Shown here: positions 53,853-64,000 of the stretch, one piece after another
How positions within the stretch are numbered: the stretch's first letter is position 1
Layout of the letters: every line of letters starts with the position of its first letter
Assembly: GCA_016790705.1 (NCBI GenBank)
Contig: JAEUOT010000055.1
Location: 21,094-85,093 of the forward strand
Reading direction: 5' to 3'
Length of the DNA stretch: 64,000 bases
Origin: Hydrogenophaga sp.
GTDB lineage: Bacteria; Pseudomonadota; Gammaproteobacteria; Burkholderiales; Burkholderiaceae_C
Position numbers and translations under genes: made by a program
The notes under the pieces: model-generated
What the model was told of the DNA's origin: nothing
Seen by the model: the letters and a program-made list of their open reading frames with translations, nothing else
Database searches by the model: none

Positions 53853-55442
53853 TCAGCGCTTGTCCATCCTGACCCAGCGCCATTCCAGCCAGTTGTCTGG
53901 CCGGTGCACGGCGGTCACCGTGTCGCGCATGGCCCAGGCGATCATCTGCCGGTGCAGGGGAATGTGGTGCACCTGCTCGTTGTGCTCCCGCATGGCGGCC
54001 TTGATGAGCTGCTCGCGTCGGGCGGGATCGGTTTCCCGCGTGCTCTGGGCGGCGAGCTGGTCCAGCTTGTCGTTGCGGTAGTTGCCCCAGTTGAACATGC
54101 CCACACCGCGCTCGCCGCGGTTGCGCATGACGGGCGTGAGCGTGGTTTCGGCGTCCGTGATGCTGCCCCCCCAGCCCATCAGGTAGGCCGAGGTGTCGAG
54201 CTTCTCCAGCTTGGGGAAATACAGGGCGCGCGGCATCGCGTTGACACGAACCTTGATGCCGATACGCGCCCACATCGCGGCCACCGCCACGCAGATGGCC
54301 TCATCGTTGACATAGCGGTTGTTGGGGCAGTCCAGCACCATCTCGAATCCTTCGGGGTACCCGGCCTCCTTCAGGAGCTGGCGCGCACTGTCCGGGTCAA
54401 AAGGCTCCCGCCGGTCCAGCTCGGCATCACCCAGTATGGTCTGCGGCGACGCCGCCAGGGCGCCGGATGGAATGGCCTGCCCGCGCATCACCTTGTCGCG
54501 GATGGCCTGGATGTCGATGGCCCGGTAGAGCGCGCGCCGCACGCGGACGTCCTTGAACGGGTTCTTCCCCTTCACATTCGCGTACAGCAGCTCATCCCGG
54601 CCCTGATCCAGGCCGAAGTACATGATCCGGTTCTCCGGCCCGTCCATCACGCGAACGGCCTTGTTGGCGCGCAGGCGATCGAGGTCCTGTGTCGGCGGAT
54701 CGAGCACGAAGTCCAACTCGCCGGAGAGCAAGGCCGCCGTGCGGGTCGTGTCGTCCTTGACGGGGGTGTACACCACCTCCTGGACATTGCCGTCGGGCTT
54801 GCCCCACCAGGCGTCATTGCGCCGGAAGACGGTGCGCACATCGGGCTGCCGGGACACCAGCATGTACGGCCCTGTGCCGTTGGCATGAAGCGCGGTGTAC
54901 TTTTCTTCCCGCGCCTTGAAATCCTGCGGCTGCAACGCGCCGTGGCTCTGTGCCCACGCCTTGTTCATCACGTGGATCAGGGAGAGATGCTCCAGGAAGA
55001 CCGGATTGAACTCGGTCAAGGCGAACTCGACCACATCGCTGCCGACGGCTTTGGGCGTACCCAGGGCATTCGCGTACACGCGCACCGCCGACGTGGGCTC
55101 CCTTGCGCGCAGTACGGAAAACACCACATCCTCCGGCGTCAGCGTCGCCCCGTCGTGAAACCGCACACCTGGCCGCAGCCGGAAGCGCCAGAGCAAGGGG
55201 CTCACCCGCTCCCAGCTCATGGCCAGCGCGGGCTCGATGTTCATCTGCTTGCCGCGCTGCACCAGGGTCTCGTAGACCTGACTGTTGATCGAGTTCGTCA
55301 GGACTTCGTTCTGCGCGTGCGGGTCCAGCGTCAGCAGGTCCCCCTGGGACGCCCACCGCAGGGTCTGGGACCAGCCCTGTCCTGACGCCAGCAGCGCGAA
55401 AAACAAGACCCCTGACCGACAAATCGTGCGAATTCGGCTCAA
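53853..55442 (-). CDS. ABC-type peptide/dipeptide-binding protein (family 5)
   Basis: 529 residues. The start chosen is TTG 55442 (AAGGGG six bases before it), followed by the signal VLFFALLASGQGWSQTLRWAS. Conserved DVVFSVLRAREPTSAVRVYA, YEGRPYL-like HANGTGPYMLVSRQPD and VRRALYRAIDIQAI. It has no permease genes beside it, and the cyclase/TPR gene is 117 bases downstream. Probably an orphan binding protein. Confidence 0.88.
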   Translation of the reverse strand: MSRIRTICRSGVLFFALLASGQGWSQTLRWASQGDLLTLDPHAQNEVLTNSINSQVYETLVQRGKQMNIEPALAMSWERVSPLLWRFRLRPGVRFHDGATLTPEDVVFSVLRAREPTSAVRVYANALGTPKAVGSDVVEFALTEFNPVFLEHLSLIHVMNKAWAQSHGALQPQDFKAREEKYTALHANGTGPYMLVSRQPDVRTVFRRNDAWWGKPDGNVQEVVYTPVKDDTTRTAALLSGELDFVLDPPTQDLDRLRANKAVRVMDGPENRIMYFGLDQGRDELLYANVKGKNPFKDVRVRRALYRAIDIQAIRDKVMRGQAIPSGALAASPQTILGDAELDRREPFDPDSARQLLKEAGYPEGFEMVLDCPNNRYVNDEAICVAVAAMWARIGIKVRVNAMPRALYFPKLEKLDTSAYLMGWGGSITDAETTLTPVMRNRGERGVGMFNWGNYRNDKLDQLAAQSTRETDPARREQLIKAAMREHNEQVHHIPLHRQMIAWAMRDTVTAVHRPDNWLEWRWVRMDKR

Positions 55443-55549
55443 TTTGTACCCCTTTGGCGTTAGATGTGTAACGCACTGTATCGGGGTCAGGCAATGGACA
55501 TCAATGGGTAGAAAGCATGATTCGTTGCAAAACCACACCAGCGCGAAGT

Positions 55550-56188
55550 TCAGCGCTCACCCACATACGGATTGAACCGCCGCTCCTCGCCAAACGTGCT
55601 CTCCGGCCCGTGGCCCGGGATGAACACGGTGTCGTCGCCCATCGGCCAGAGCCGCTCCTTGATGCTCGCGATCAGCTGGGCGTGGTTGCCCTGGGGGAAG
55701 TCGGTGCGGCCGATGCTGCCGGCGAACAGCACGTCGCCGACGAAGGCCCGCTGCGCCTCGGGCGAGTGAAAGACGACATGCCCAGGCGTGTGGCCCGGAC
55801 AGTGGCGCACGTTCAGCGAGCAATTGCCGATCTGCACCGTGTCGCCATCGGCCAGCCAGCGCGTCGGCGTGAAATGGCCGGCGGGCGGGAAGCCGAACAT
55901 CTGGCTCTGCTTCGGCAGGCCGTCGATCCAGAACTGGTCGCCGGGGTGCGGACCGATGATGGGCAGGCTCAGTTTCTCGGCCAGGGTCGCGGTGCCTCCG
56001 GCGTGGTCGATGTGCGCGTGGGTCAGCCAGATGGCCTTGAGCGTCACGCCCAGGCGTTTCGCCTCGGCTTCGATGCGGTCGAGGTCGCCGCCCGGGTCGA
56101 TGACGGCGGCGTCCTTCGTTTCATCGCACCAGACGATGGAGCAGTTCTGGGCAAAGGCGGTGACAGGAACGGTGAGGTAGCGGAACAT
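55550..56188 (-). CDS. Metallo-beta-lactamase-fold hydrolase (glyoxalase II-like)
   Basis: 212 residues. Motif WLTHAHIDHAGG, second His in RHCPGHTPGHVV, Asp in FVGDVLFAGSIGRTDF and final His in FIPGHGPES. Typical YcbL/GloB-like enzyme hydrolysing a thioester; substrate unknown. Confidence 0.9.
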   Translation of the reverse strand: MFRYLTVPVTAFAQNCSIVWCDETKDAAVIDPGGDLDRIEAEAKRLGVTLKAIWLTHAHIDHAGGTATLAEKLSLPIIGPHPGDQFWIDGLPKQSQMFGFPPAGHFTPTRWLADGDTVQIGNCSLNVRHCPGHTPGHVVFHSPEAQRAFVGDVLFAGSIGRTDFPQGNHAQLIASIKERLWPMGDDTVFIPGHGPESTFGEERRFNPYVGER

Positions 56189-56247
56189 GGGCGATCAGTG
56201 AAACGGGAGGAACGACCGCCACTGTACCGGCGGTTCATACCGAGCGT

Positions 56248-57054
56248 TCAGGGCATGCGGTCGTCACGCCAGCCAGCCCGCACCCGTTCGCTGCGCACCA
56301 GCAGCAGCGCATACACGAACAGCGGCCCCACCAGCGCCAACCCGCTCAGCACCTGTTTGCCCAGCGGTGTCGGTCCGGCTTCCGCTGCGGCGAGGGTTCC
56401 GATCAGGAACAGCGCGCAGTCCCACAGGCCGTGCAGGACCATCACCGGGACGATGGAGCGCAGGCGGATGCGCAGCGCCAGGAACAGGGCGCCGCTCATG
56501 AACGCGTTGAGCGCCTGGTTGGTGGCGTCGGCCCATTCCCCGGTGATCAGGCCGTTGAACACATGGACCGAGCCGAACAGCAGACCGACGAGGAAAAAGC
56601 CGGCCCAGAACGGCAGCACCCGCCGCACGGCGCCCCAGGCCACACCGCGAAACGCCAGCTCTTCGCTGAAGCCGACCATCAGCGTGTTGGCCAACACCAG
56701 AAGCAACACCGGTGCCGCCGGCAATCCCTGGGCCAGAGACAACCCGAACATGGCCATCACATACAGGCCGGGCAGCCACAGCAGCCACAGCGAGCGCGCC
56801 GGTCGCGGCGCCTGAAACCCCAGCAGGGGCCACCAGCCGCTGCGCCAGGCCACGACGGCCATGAAGGCGGCCGCAAGCACCACGCCCCACAGCAGGTTCT
56901 GCGTCACCAGCGCCTGCAGGCTGGCGTGTGCCGCACCGGCCTGCAGCCGTCCGCCCCACAGCGTGATGGCGGCCCAGACGGCCAGTGCCAGCCAGGGCCG
57001 GCCCCGCATTGCCGCCCGACCTGAAGACGCTCCGGATTCCGTACGGTTGTTCAT
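56248..57054 (-). CDS. CPBP-family intramembrane protease
   Basis: 268 residues with about eight helices. Active-site motifs EELAFRG, FGSVHVFN and HGLWDC. CAAX-like proteases of this group process peptides or act in immunity of bacteriocins; no such partner is beside it. Confidence 0.88.
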   Translation of the reverse strand: MNNRTESGASSGRAAMRGRPWLALAVWAAITLWGGRLQAGAAHASLQALVTQNLLWGVVLAAAFMAVVAWRSGWWPLLGFQAPRPARSLWLLWLPGLYVMAMFGLSLAQGLPAAPVLLLVLANTLMVGFSEELAFRGVAWGAVRRVLPFWAGFFLVGLLFGSVHVFNGLITGEWADATNQALNAFMSGALFLALRIRLRSIVPVMVLHGLWDCALFLIGTLAAAEAGPTPLGKQVLSGLALVGPLFVYALLLVRSERVRAGWRDDRMP

Positions 57055-57234
57055 CGCATCCCTCCGCCGCGCATCGTACGTCTGCCAGGGCCGCCCGCAC
57101 ATGTCGGCGGCGAGCCCCCTTCCTGGGCCGTGCGGACTGCGCCATACTGGGAGTGTGGTTATTTGCCGAACGCGCCCCGGCGCGTCGCTGACCTGCGGCG
57201 CCGCCGGGACATTCCATCTCAAACGGGAGCTGTC

Positions 57235-59298
57235 ATGAATCGTCCGCCCTTCTTCGCCGTTGCCGTGGCTTCGGCGCTGCTTGCGCCCGCCGCGCATGCC
57301 CAGGCCGTCCCGGACTTCGGATATCCCGCCGGGTTCTCGGTGCGCAAGATGGACCCGACGGTCAGCCCGCGCAAGGACTTCACCCGCTACGCCGCCGGCC
57401 GCTGGCACGACGCGCTGGAGATCCCGGGCGACAACGTGCGCATCTCGGGGCTGGACCTGATGATGAAGCGCACCGACGTGGCGGTGCAGAAGCTGGTCGA
57501 AGGGGCCGCGCAACAGTCTGCCTCCGCCCCCAAGGGCAGCCCGACACAGCAGGTCGGCGCCCTCTACCTCGCCGGCATGGACGGCGAGCGGCTCAAGGCG
57601 CTCGGCGCCAAGCCGCTGCAGCCGCAGTTCAACCGCATTGCCGCCCTGCGCGATCGCGAGGCCGTGGCGCGCGAAATGGCGCGCATAGGGCTGCTGGTCA
57701 ACGACATGATCATGATGGGTGCGGGCATTGCGCCCGGCATCCGCGACAAGACGCGCTACGTCATGGCCGTCGGCGACGGCGAGCTGGTGCTCAATAACTT
57801 CGAGGACTACCTCAAGCCCGAGTCGGCCAAGATCCGCGAAGGGTTGGTCCGCTACGTGAACGATCTGCTGGTGCTGGCCGGCGCCGCGCCCGAAGAGGCC
57901 GCCGCCACGGCCCAGCTGGTGCTGGCGCTGGAGACCCGCGTGGCCAAGGTGCGCCAGCCGCTGGTGGAACACAAAGACCCGGACAAGCGCTTCGTCGAGA
58001 TGCCCTACGCGCAACTCAAGGCCCAGACGTCGGCCTTCGCCTGGGACGCCTATTTCGAGGTGCTGGGTATCCGTCCGCCGGAAACCGTCACGGCGGTGGA
58101 GCTAAAGGCCATGACCGAGCGCAGCCAGGCGATGGCCGAACTGAGCCTGGACCAGCTCAAGTCGCTGCTGCGCTGGGAGTACCTGCGCAAGAGCCTGGGC
58201 GGGCTGTCGGCCGACTTCATCCAACCCGGTCTCACGCTGACCCGTCTGCTCTACGGGCCGTCGTTCGAATTGCCGCCGCGCCCCAAGCAGGTGTTCGGCA
58301 CCATCGCTGGCAAGCTCGGCCACCCGCTGGGCCAGCTCTACGTCGAGAAGAACTTCAGCGCGCAGTCCAAACGTGAGGTCGAACAGATGGTCGGCATGGT
58401 GCGCGCCGAGTTCCGCGAGCGGCTGGCCCGGAACACCTGGCTGACACCGACCACCCGCCAGCAGGCGCTCAACAAGCTCGACCACGTGAAGATCACGGTC
58501 GGCTACCCCGAGGCATGGATCGACCACCGCTCGGTGGAGATCCGCCCCGACGACTACTTTGGCGACCTGGAGCGGCTGACCGAGTTCCGCGCCCGCCGCG
58601 ACCTGGCCCGCTGGGGCGGGCCGATCCAGGTCGACGGCTTCTCCGACGCCCGCACCACGCTGCCCACCATCGTCAACGCAGGCTACAGCCCGATGCAAAA
58701 CGGCATCGAGATCCCGGCGGCTTTCCTGCAACCGCCGGCCTACGACCCCAAGGGCGACCCCGCGGTCAACTTCTGCGGTGTTGGCGCGGTCATCGGCCAC
58801 GAACTCACCCATGGCTTCGATTCCGGTGGTCGCCTCTACGACGAGATCGGCCGGGCGCGCAACTGGTGGGTCAAGGCCGACGAAGAACAGTTCGTGGCCC
58901 AGGCGAAAAAACTGGTGAAGCAGGCCAACGCCTACGAGGTCGTGCCGGGGCTGCACGCCAACGGCGCGCTGGGTGTGACCGAGAACCTGGCCGACGTGGG
59001 CGGCATCGCGTTCGGCTACAACGCGCTGCAGAAGTACCTCAAGGCGCACCCGAAGGAAAACCGGGTCATCGACGGTCTGACCCAGCAGCAGCGCTGCTTC
59101 ATCTCCTGGGCCCAGATGTGGTCGGACAAGTCGCGCGAAGGCTACCTGCGCCAGGTGACGGCGACCGACGCGCATGCCGCGGGCAACTACCGCGCGTATG
59201 CCCCGGCCCAACACGAGCCCGGCTTCTACAAGGCCTTCGGCATCCGCAAGGGCGACCCGATGTGGCTGGACCCAAAGGACCGCGCCAAGCTCTGGTGA
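57235..59298 (+). CDS. M13-family zinc metallopeptidase (PepO/neprilysin-like)
   Basis: 687 residues from ATG 57235, with signal peptide (AVAVASALLAPAAHAQ). Active site VIGHELTHGFDSGGR, third ligand ENLADVGG; C-terminal GDPMWLDPKDRAKLW resembles the family end GSPM..P. Secreted or periplasmic oligopeptidase. Confidence 0.93.
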   Translation: MNRPPFFAVAVASALLAPAAHAQAVPDFGYPAGFSVRKMDPTVSPRKDFTRYAAGRWHDALEIPGDNVRISGLDLMMKRTDVAVQKLVEGAAQQSASAPKGSPTQQVGALYLAGMDGERLKALGAKPLQPQFNRIAALRDREAVAREMARIGLLVNDMIMMGAGIAPGIRDKTRYVMAVGDGELVLNNFEDYLKPESAKIREGLVRYVNDLLVLAGAAPEEAAATAQLVLALETRVAKVRQPLVEHKDPDKRFVEMPYAQLKAQTSAFAWDAYFEVLGIRPPETVTAVELKAMTERSQAMAELSLDQLKSLLRWEYLRKSLGGLSADFIQPGLTLTRLLYGPSFELPPRPKQVFGTIAGKLGHPLGQLYVEKNFSAQSKREVEQMVGMVRAEFRERLARNTWLTPTTRQQALNKLDHVKITVGYPEAWIDHRSVEIRPDDYFGDLERLTEFRARRDLARWGGPIQVDGFSDARTTLPTIVNAGYSPMQNGIEIPAAFLQPPAYDPKGDPAVNFCGVGAVIGHELTHGFDSGGRLYDEIGRARNWWVKADEEQFVAQAKKLVKQANAYEVVPGLHANGALGVTENLADVGGIAFGYNALQKYLKAHPKENRVIDGLTQQQRCFISWAQMWSDKSREGYLRQVTATDAHAAGNYRAYAPAQHEPGFYKAFGIRKGDPMWLDPKDRAKLW

Positions 59299-59319
59299 GT
59301 ACCGGGGCCGGACAGCCCG

Positions 59320-60111
59320 TCAGAGCGTGTAGTCGTACTCGATCGTGATCGGGGCGTGGTCGCTGAACTTCTCGCCCTTGTAGATCGCTTCGCGGCACGC
59401 GGTCTGGGCGAACGCTGGCGTGGCCAGGTGGTAGTCCAGCCGCCACCCCACGTTGTTGGCGTAGGCTTGGCCGCGGTTGCTCCACCACGTGTAGCAGGTG
59501 TCGGTGGTGTCGGGCTGCAGCTGGCGGTAGACGTCGACCAGACCGCCCTCGGTCAGCAACTTCGTCATCCAGGCCCGCTCCTCGGGCAGGAAGCCGCTGT
59601 TCTTCTGGTTGCTGCGCCAGTTCTTCAGGTCTTTTTCCTGGTGGGCGATGTTGACGTCGCTGCAGATGACGAAATCGCGCTTTTTCTTCAGCGCCATCAG
59701 GTGCGGGTACATCAGATCAAGAAAGCGGTACTTGGCTTCCTGGCGCTCGGGGCCTGACGAGCCACTGGGGAAATAGACGCTGATGACCGAGAACTTGCGC
59801 TTGGGCGTATCGAAGCGCAGCTCGGCCCAACGCCCTTCGGCGTCGAACTCGCCGCCGTCAAACCCGATCACGACATCGCTGGGTTCGTGACGCGTGTAGA
59901 CCGCGACGCCGGAATAGCCCTTCTTTTCCGCGAAATGGAAGTGGCCCTTGAGGCCTACCATCTCTTCGAAGCGGCCACTCACGTCGGCGGCCTGGGCCTT
60001 GACCTCCTGCACACAAATACAATCGGGCGCATGCCCGGCGAGCCAGGATTCCAGCCCTTTGTTGCTGGCCGATCGGATGCCGTTGAGGTTGAGGCTGGTC
60101 AGTTTGAACAA
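59320..60111 (-). CDS. xthA: Exodeoxyribonuclease III
   Basis: About 263 residues. [22 protein letters not shown], the catalytic [10 protein letters not shown] and [16 protein letters not shown] at 60111 with GGAG six bases before it gives the family-like MFKLTSLN; an ATG at 60123 would add METS. AP-site repair nuclease. Start region overlaps the pyrE start divergently. Confidence 0.92.
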   Translation of the reverse strand: MFKLTSLNLNGIRSASNKGLESWLAGHAPDCICVQEVKAQAADVSGRFEEMVGLKGHFHFAEKKGYSGVAVYTRHEPSDVVIGFDGGEFDAEGRWAELRFDTPKRKFSVISVYFPSGSSGPERQEAKYRFLDLMYPHLMALKKKRDFVICSDVNIAHQEKDLKNWRSNQKNSGFLPEERAWMTKLLTEGGLVDVYRQLQPDTTDTCYTWWSNRGQAYANNVGWRLDYHLATPAFAQTACREAIYKGEKFSDHAPITIEYDYTL

Positions 60112-60121
60112 GGAAGTCTCC

Positions 60122-60838
60122 ATGTCGTTGGATACGGGCGCTGCAGCCAACGGGGCTGCGCAAGACGCGCTGGCACAGGCATTCGTGCAGTTCTGCGTGG
60201 ACTCGGGCGTGCTGCGCTTTGGCGAATTCAAGACCAAGGCCGGCCGACTCTCACCCTACTTTTTCAACGCCGGCCTGTTCGACGACGGCGCCAAGCTCGG
60301 CCGGCTCGCGCAATTCTATGCACAGGCCCTGATCGCCAGCGGCATTGAATTCGACATGATCTTCGGACCGGCCTACAAGGGCATTCCGCTGGGCGCCGCC
60401 GTGGCGATCGAGCTGGCTCGCCTGGGCCGCAACGTGCCCTTTGCCTACAACCGCAAGGAAGCCAAGGACCATGGCGAGGGTGGCACCCTGGTCGGCGCAC
60501 CGCTGCAGGGCCGCGTGCTGATCGTCGACGACGTGATGAGCGCCGGCACCGCTGCGCGCGAATCGATCGCCCTCATCCAGGCCGCCGGCGCCACGGCGCA
60601 CGCGGTCGCCATCGCCCTGGACCGCCAGGAAAAGGCCACGGAAAAGGCGGCCGACGGCACGGTGCGGGATGTCGACCACAGCGCCGTGCAATACGTGCAA
60701 CGCGAGCTGGGCCTGCAGGTCTGCGCCATTGCGAGACTCTCCGATTTGCTGCAGTATCTGTCGGGCCACACGGGGGCCGAACTGAACCAGCACCGTGACC
60801 GCGTGCTGGCCTACCGCGAGCGCTACGGCGTCGCCTGA
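60122..60838 (+). CDS. pyrE: Orotate phosphoribosyltransferase
   Basis: 238 residues. [45 protein letters not shown] and the PRPP loop [14 protein letters not shown]. Pyrimidine synthesis. AAGGAAG precedes the ATG; the ATG shares its bases with a possible xthA ATG on the other strand (CATG). The next gene follows after 8 bases. Confidence 0.95.
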   Translation: MSLDTGAAANGAAQDALAQAFVQFCVDSGVLRFGEFKTKAGRLSPYFFNAGLFDDGAKLGRLAQFYAQALIASGIEFDMIFGPAYKGIPLGAAVAIELARLGRNVPFAYNRKEAKDHGEGGTLVGAPLQGRVLIVDDVMSAGTAARESIALIQAAGATAHAVAIALDRQEKATEKAADGTVRDVDHSAVQYVQRELGLQVCAIARLSDLLQYLSGHTGAELNQHRDRVLAYRERYGVA

Positions 60839-60846
60839 GGAACCGA

Positions 60847-61506
60847 ATGGACCGACACCGCCAACCATCGACAGTCTCCTGCCTGTGGCAGGCGGCACTG
60901 GTCATGGCCGCGCTGGTGGCGGCGCCTGCAAGCCACGCACAGGACAAGAAGGCCGGCGGCATCTACAGCTGCATCGACAGCAAGGGGCGCCGGCTGACTT
61001 CGGACCGGCCGATCCTCGACTGTCTGGACCGTGAACAGAAAGAGCTGGGCTCCTCCGGCACCGTCAAGCGCGTGGTCCCTCCGAGCTACACCGCCGAGGA
61101 ACGGGCCCAGCAGGAAGCCAAGCGCCGTGCCGAAGAGCTGGAGCTGGCGCGCATCAGCGAAGAGAAGCGGCGCGAAAGGGCCTTGCTGGTCCGCTACCCG
61201 AACCAGGCCATGCACGACAAGGAGCGCGCCGAGGCGCTGCGCCAGATCGATGAGGTGATCGATGCGGTCAAGAAGCGCTCGATCGAACTCAACAAGCAGC
61301 GCCACGACATCGACCTGGAGCTGGAGTTCTATCAGAACGACCCCAAGAAAGCGCCCGCCTGGCTGCAGCGCAAGCTTGAGGACAACACCCAGCAGGCCCA
61401 GGTGCAAGCCCGCTTTCTCAACGAGCAGAACCTCGAAAAGCAGCGGGTGAACGCGCGCTTCGATGAAGAGCTGGACAAGTTGCGCCAGCTCTGGGCCAGA
61501 AGGTAG
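60847..61506 (+). CDS. Exported DUF4124-like coiled-coil protein
   Basis: 219 residues. Signal peptide ends around ASHAQ; a DUF4124-like segment GGIYSCIDSKGRRLTSDRPILDC has two Cys; then a long charged coiled coil. Function unknown; 8 bases after pyrE, so probably co-transcribed. Confidence 0.82.
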   Translation: MDRHRQPSTVSCLWQAALVMAALVAAPASHAQDKKAGGIYSCIDSKGRRLTSDRPILDCLDREQKELGSSGTVKRVVPPSYTAEERAQQEAKRRAEELELARISEEKRRERALLVRYPNQAMHDKERAEALRQIDEVIDAVKKRSIELNKQRHDIDLELEFYQNDPKKAPAWLQRKLEDNTQQAQVQARFLNEQNLEKQRVNARFDEELDKLRQLWARR

Positions 61507-61582
61507 TTCGCGGCTGCGCCGCTGACGCGGCGTTGCGGGGCTGGGGCTCGCGCGCCGGCGGCCCCGTTCCCTCCTGAGGCTG

Positions 61583-63043
61583 TCAGCCCAGTTTCTTCTT
61601 CAGCAGTTCGTTGGCCTGCTGCGGGTTGGCCTTGCCCTTGCTGGCTTTCATCACCATGCCGACCAGCGCGTTGAAGGCCTTGTCCTTGCCGGCGCGGTAT
61701 TGCTCGACCATGGGCGCGTTGGCGGCCATCACCTCGTCGATGATCTTCTCCAGTGCGCCGGAGTCGTTCATCTGCTTGAGGCCCTTGGCTTCGATGACGG
61801 CGTCCACGTCCTGGCCTTCGCCAGCCCACAGCGCGTCCATCACCTGCTTGGCGGCGTTGTTCGACACCGTGCCGTCGGCGATGCGCTTGAGCAGTGCCGC
61901 CAGCGTGTCGGCGCTGACGGGCACCTGGGCGATGTCCTTCTCTTCGTTGTTCAGCCGGCGCGAGACCTCGCCCATGATCCAGTTGCTGGCCATCTTGGCC
62001 TGGCCGCTGGCCTTGGCGGCCGTCTCGAAATAGGCCGCCATCGCCGGGCTCTGCGTCAGCGTGGTCGCGTCGTACTCGGGCAGGCCGTAAACGGCCACCA
62101 GACGCTCGGCCATCTGGCGCGGCAGCTCGGGCATGCCGGCCTTGACCTCGTCGACCCAGCTTCGCGCGATCACCAGCGGCGGCAGATCCGGGTCGGGGAA
62201 GTAGCGGTAATCGGCGGCGTCTTCCTTGGTGCGCATGGCGCGCGTCTCGCCGGTGTCGGGGTCGAACAGCACGGTGGCCTGCTGGATCTCGAAACCATCC
62301 TCGATCTGCTCGATCTGCCAGCGCACCTCGTAGTCGATGGCCTGCTGCATGAACTTGAACGAGTTCAGGTTCTTGATCTCGCGGCGCGTGCCCAGCGGCG
62401 CGCCCGGCTTGCGCACCGAGACGTTGGCGTCGCAGCGGAACGAGCCTTCCTGCATGTTGCCGTCGCAGATGCCGATCCAGGTCACGATCTTGTGCAGCTC
62501 TTTCGCGTAGGCCACGGCCTCGGCGCTGGAGCGGATGTCGGGCTCGGTCACGATCTCCAGCAGCGGCGTGCCGGCGCGGTTGAGGTCGATGCCCGACTGG
62601 CCGATGAAGTCCTCGTGCAGGCTCTTGCCAGCGTCTTCTTCCAGGTGGGCGCGCACCAGGCGCACGGTATTCTTCTCGTCGCCGAGGAAGAAGCTCACCT
62701 CGCCGCCCTGCACCACCGGGATCTCGAACTGGCTGATCTGGTAGCCCTTGGGCAGGTCGGGGTAGAAGTAGTTCTTGCGCGCGAACACGCTCTGCTCGGC
62801 GATGTGCGAGCCCAGCGCCAGACCGAGGCGGATGGCGTGCGCCACCGCTTCGCGGTTCATCACCGGCAGCGTGCCCGGCAGCGCCAGGTCCACCGCGCAG
62901 GCCTGGGTGTTCGGCTCGGCGCCGAAGGCCGTGGGCGCGCGGCTGAAGATCTTGCTGTTCGTGGCCAGCTGCGCGTGCGTCTCGAAGCCGATCACGACTT
63001 CGTAACCTTGCACCAGCAGGGAAGCTTGTTTTTTCTCGCTCAT
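61583..63043 (-). CDS. gatB: Aspartyl/glutamyl-tRNA amidotransferase subunit B
   Basis: 486 residues. [50 protein letters not shown], with the C-terminal YqeY-like tail. Forms Gln-tRNA or Asn-tRNA with GatA/C. It follows gatA with only 2 bases between. Confidence 0.96.
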   Translation of the reverse strand: MSEKKQASLLVQGYEVVIGFETHAQLATNSKIFSRAPTAFGAEPNTQACAVDLALPGTLPVMNREAVAHAIRLGLALGSHIAEQSVFARKNYFYPDLPKGYQISQFEIPVVQGGEVSFFLGDEKNTVRLVRAHLEEDAGKSLHEDFIGQSGIDLNRAGTPLLEIVTEPDIRSSAEAVAYAKELHKIVTWIGICDGNMQEGSFRCDANVSVRKPGAPLGTRREIKNLNSFKFMQQAIDYEVRWQIEQIEDGFEIQQATVLFDPDTGETRAMRTKEDAADYRYFPDPDLPPLVIARSWVDEVKAGMPELPRQMAERLVAVYGLPEYDATTLTQSPAMAAYFETAAKASGQAKMASNWIMGEVSRRLNNEEKDIAQVPVSADTLAALLKRIADGTVSNNAAKQVMDALWAGEGQDVDAVIEAKGLKQMNDSGALEKIIDEVMAANAPMVEQYRAGKDKAFNALVGMVMKASKGKANPQQANELLKKKLG

Positions 63044-63045
63044 GT

Positions 63046-64000
63046 TCAGAAGCCCTCCGGCGTCTTCAGGTGCCAGTCGGTGGCTTGCTGAAAGGCGTGT
63101 GCGGTCTGAAGCAGTTCGCCTTCCTTGAAATAGTTGCCGATCAGTTGCAGGCCCACGGGCAGGCCGCCCGCGCCAAAGCCCGCCGGCACACTCATGCCGG
63201 GCAGGCCGGCCAGCGAGGCCGGCAGCGTGAAGATGTCGGCCAGGTAGTTGGCGACCGGGTCGTCGCTCATCTCGCCGATCTTCCAGGCGGTGGTCGGCGC
63301 GGCCGGGCCGGCGATCACGTCACATTGCGTGAAGGCCTGCTGGAAGTCCTGCGCGATCAGGCGGCGGATCTGCTGCGCCTTGAGGTAGTAGGCGTCGTAA
63401 TAGCCGTGGCTCAGCACATAGGTGCCGATCATGATGCGGCGCTGCACCTCGGGGCCGAAGCCTTCGCTGCGCGACTTCTTGTACATGTCGACCAGGTCGT
63501 CGTACTGCGCGGCACGGTGGCCGAACTTCACGCCATCGAAGCGGCTCAGGTTCGACGAGGCTTCGGCGGGCGCGATGATGTAGTAGACCGGGATCGACAG
63601 CTCGGTGCGCGGCAGCGAGATGTCGACCAGCGTGGCGCCGAGCTTTTCGTACTCAGCCAGCGCCGCGCGCACGGCGGCGACCACGTCGGGCGCACAGCCT
63701 TCGCCGAAGAACTCCTTGGGCAGGCCGATGCGCAGACCCTTGAGCGGCTGCGCGGCGGTCGCGCCTTCGCGCGGGGCGCCAAGCAGGCGCGTGTAGTCTT
63801 CGGCCGGGTGGTCCAGGCTGGTGGAATCGCGGTCGATGTCCGGACCGGCCATGGCGGTCAGCAGCGTGGCGCAGTCGGCGGCGCTGCGCGCCATCGGGCC
63901 GGCCTGGTCCAGGCTGGAGGCGAAGGCGATCATGCCGTAGCGCGAGCAGCGGCCGTAGGTGGGCTTGATGCCGGTGACGTTGCAGAAGCTGGCCGGCTGG
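63046..64000 (-). CDS. gatA: Aspartyl/glutamyl-tRNA amidotransferase subunit A, C-terminal part (5' end outside window)
   Basis: About 318 codons visible, open to the window edge. [31 protein letters not shown] and [12 protein letters not shown] are typical amidase-signature family segments; the catalytic Ser region lies outside. Operon with gatB. Confidence 0.95.
   Translation of the reverse strand, partial: QPASFCNVTGIKPTYGRCSRYGMIAFASSLDQAGPMARSAADCATLLTAMAGPDIDRDSTSLDHPAEDYTRLLGAPREGATAAQPLKGLRIGLPKEFFGEGCAPDVVAAVRAALAEYEKLGATLVDISLPRTELSIPVYYIIAPAEASSNLSRFDGVKFGHRAAQYDDLVDMYKKSRSEGFGPEVQRRIMIGTYVLSHGYYDAYYLKAQQIRRLIAQDFQQAFTQCDVIAGPAAPTTAWKIGEMSDDPVANYLADIFTLPASLAGLPGMSVPAGFGAGGLPVGLQLIGNYFKEGELLQTAHAFQQATDWHLKTPEGF

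Noticed and set aside
1-64000. tRNA, rRNA, transposase or integrase genes
   Set aside because: None recognised on reading both strands; no T-loop/acceptor patterns or recombinase motifs seen, though a dedicated RNA search could not be run.

Overview
The window is GC-rich chromosomal DNA with dense, often translationally coupled genes. Protein signatures and gene order (meta-cleavage phenol operon with a passenger Bug receptor, divergent xthA/pyrE, Burkholderiales-type small C/G-rich dispersed repeats) point to a betaproteobacterium of the order Burkholderiales, most likely a Comamonadaceae-type soil or water bacterium that degrades aromatic compounds. The species is not inferred. No rRNA, tRNA, CRISPR array, transposase or integrase was recognised.

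Region 1 (1-13.9 kb, + strand) is a phenol/methylphenol catabolic operon. It holds the end of multicomponent phenol hydroxylase (dmpN partial, dmpO, dmpP), a convergent LysR regulator, a reactivating ferredoxin (dmpQ type), catechol 2,3-dioxygenase (dmpB), and the complete lower meta pathway dmpC, D, E, H, F, G, I ending in acetyl-CoA and pyruvate. Passengers are a GlcG/HbpS protein, an ABM-domain membrane protein, a Bug-type solute receptor and an extra hydratase-family gene whose 3' end looks replaced. Two mutually exclusive hairpins lie just before dmpP.

Region 2 (13.8-21.9 kb) is a mosaic accessory strip: a lower-GC gene with a PD-(D/E)XK-like motif, a Fic AMPylase preceded by a 20/30-bp-phased TCTTCAG array, a small membrane protein, an SOS-box-preceded VOC protein, a MipA-type porin-like protein, a methyltransferase/lipoprotein pair and a LysR regulator. 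Three decayed copies of the 3' end of hpaI separate these cargo genes. The intact hpaI starts the next region.

Region 3 (21.9-30.5 kb, - strand) is a homoprotocatechuate (4-hydroxyphenylacetate) meta-cleavage operon, in transcription order hpaR, G1, G2, E, D, F, H, class II aldolase, PanE-like reductase, hpaI. A pair of palindromic elements sits between hpaE and hpaD.

Region 4 (30.5-43.5 kb) is mixed housekeeping: nitronate monooxygenase, ABM protein, a hybrid solute-binding histidine kinase, radA carrying an in-frame repeat insertion, ilvE, a zinc-finger protein, a two-component system, an acyl-CoA ligase, an AmpG-like permease and an M48 peptidase.

Region 5 (43.5-55.5 kb, - strand) has a lipoprotein set (LpoB-like, YcfL-like, an uncharacterised protein and a TPR lipoprotein). 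Upstream of it is a striking putative operon: a cyclase-homology/TPR protein, a PAP2/vanadium-haloperoxidase-type enzyme whose N terminus is ten Gln-Gly-Tyr repeats, a signal-less subtilase and a LuxR regulator. A peptide/oligopeptide-binding protein lies upstream of that. This is the best candidate for an undescribed system.

Region 6 (55.5-64 kb) is conserved housekeeping: MBL hydrolase, CPBP protease, M13 peptidase, xthA, pyrE, a DUF4124-like protein, gatB and partial gatA.
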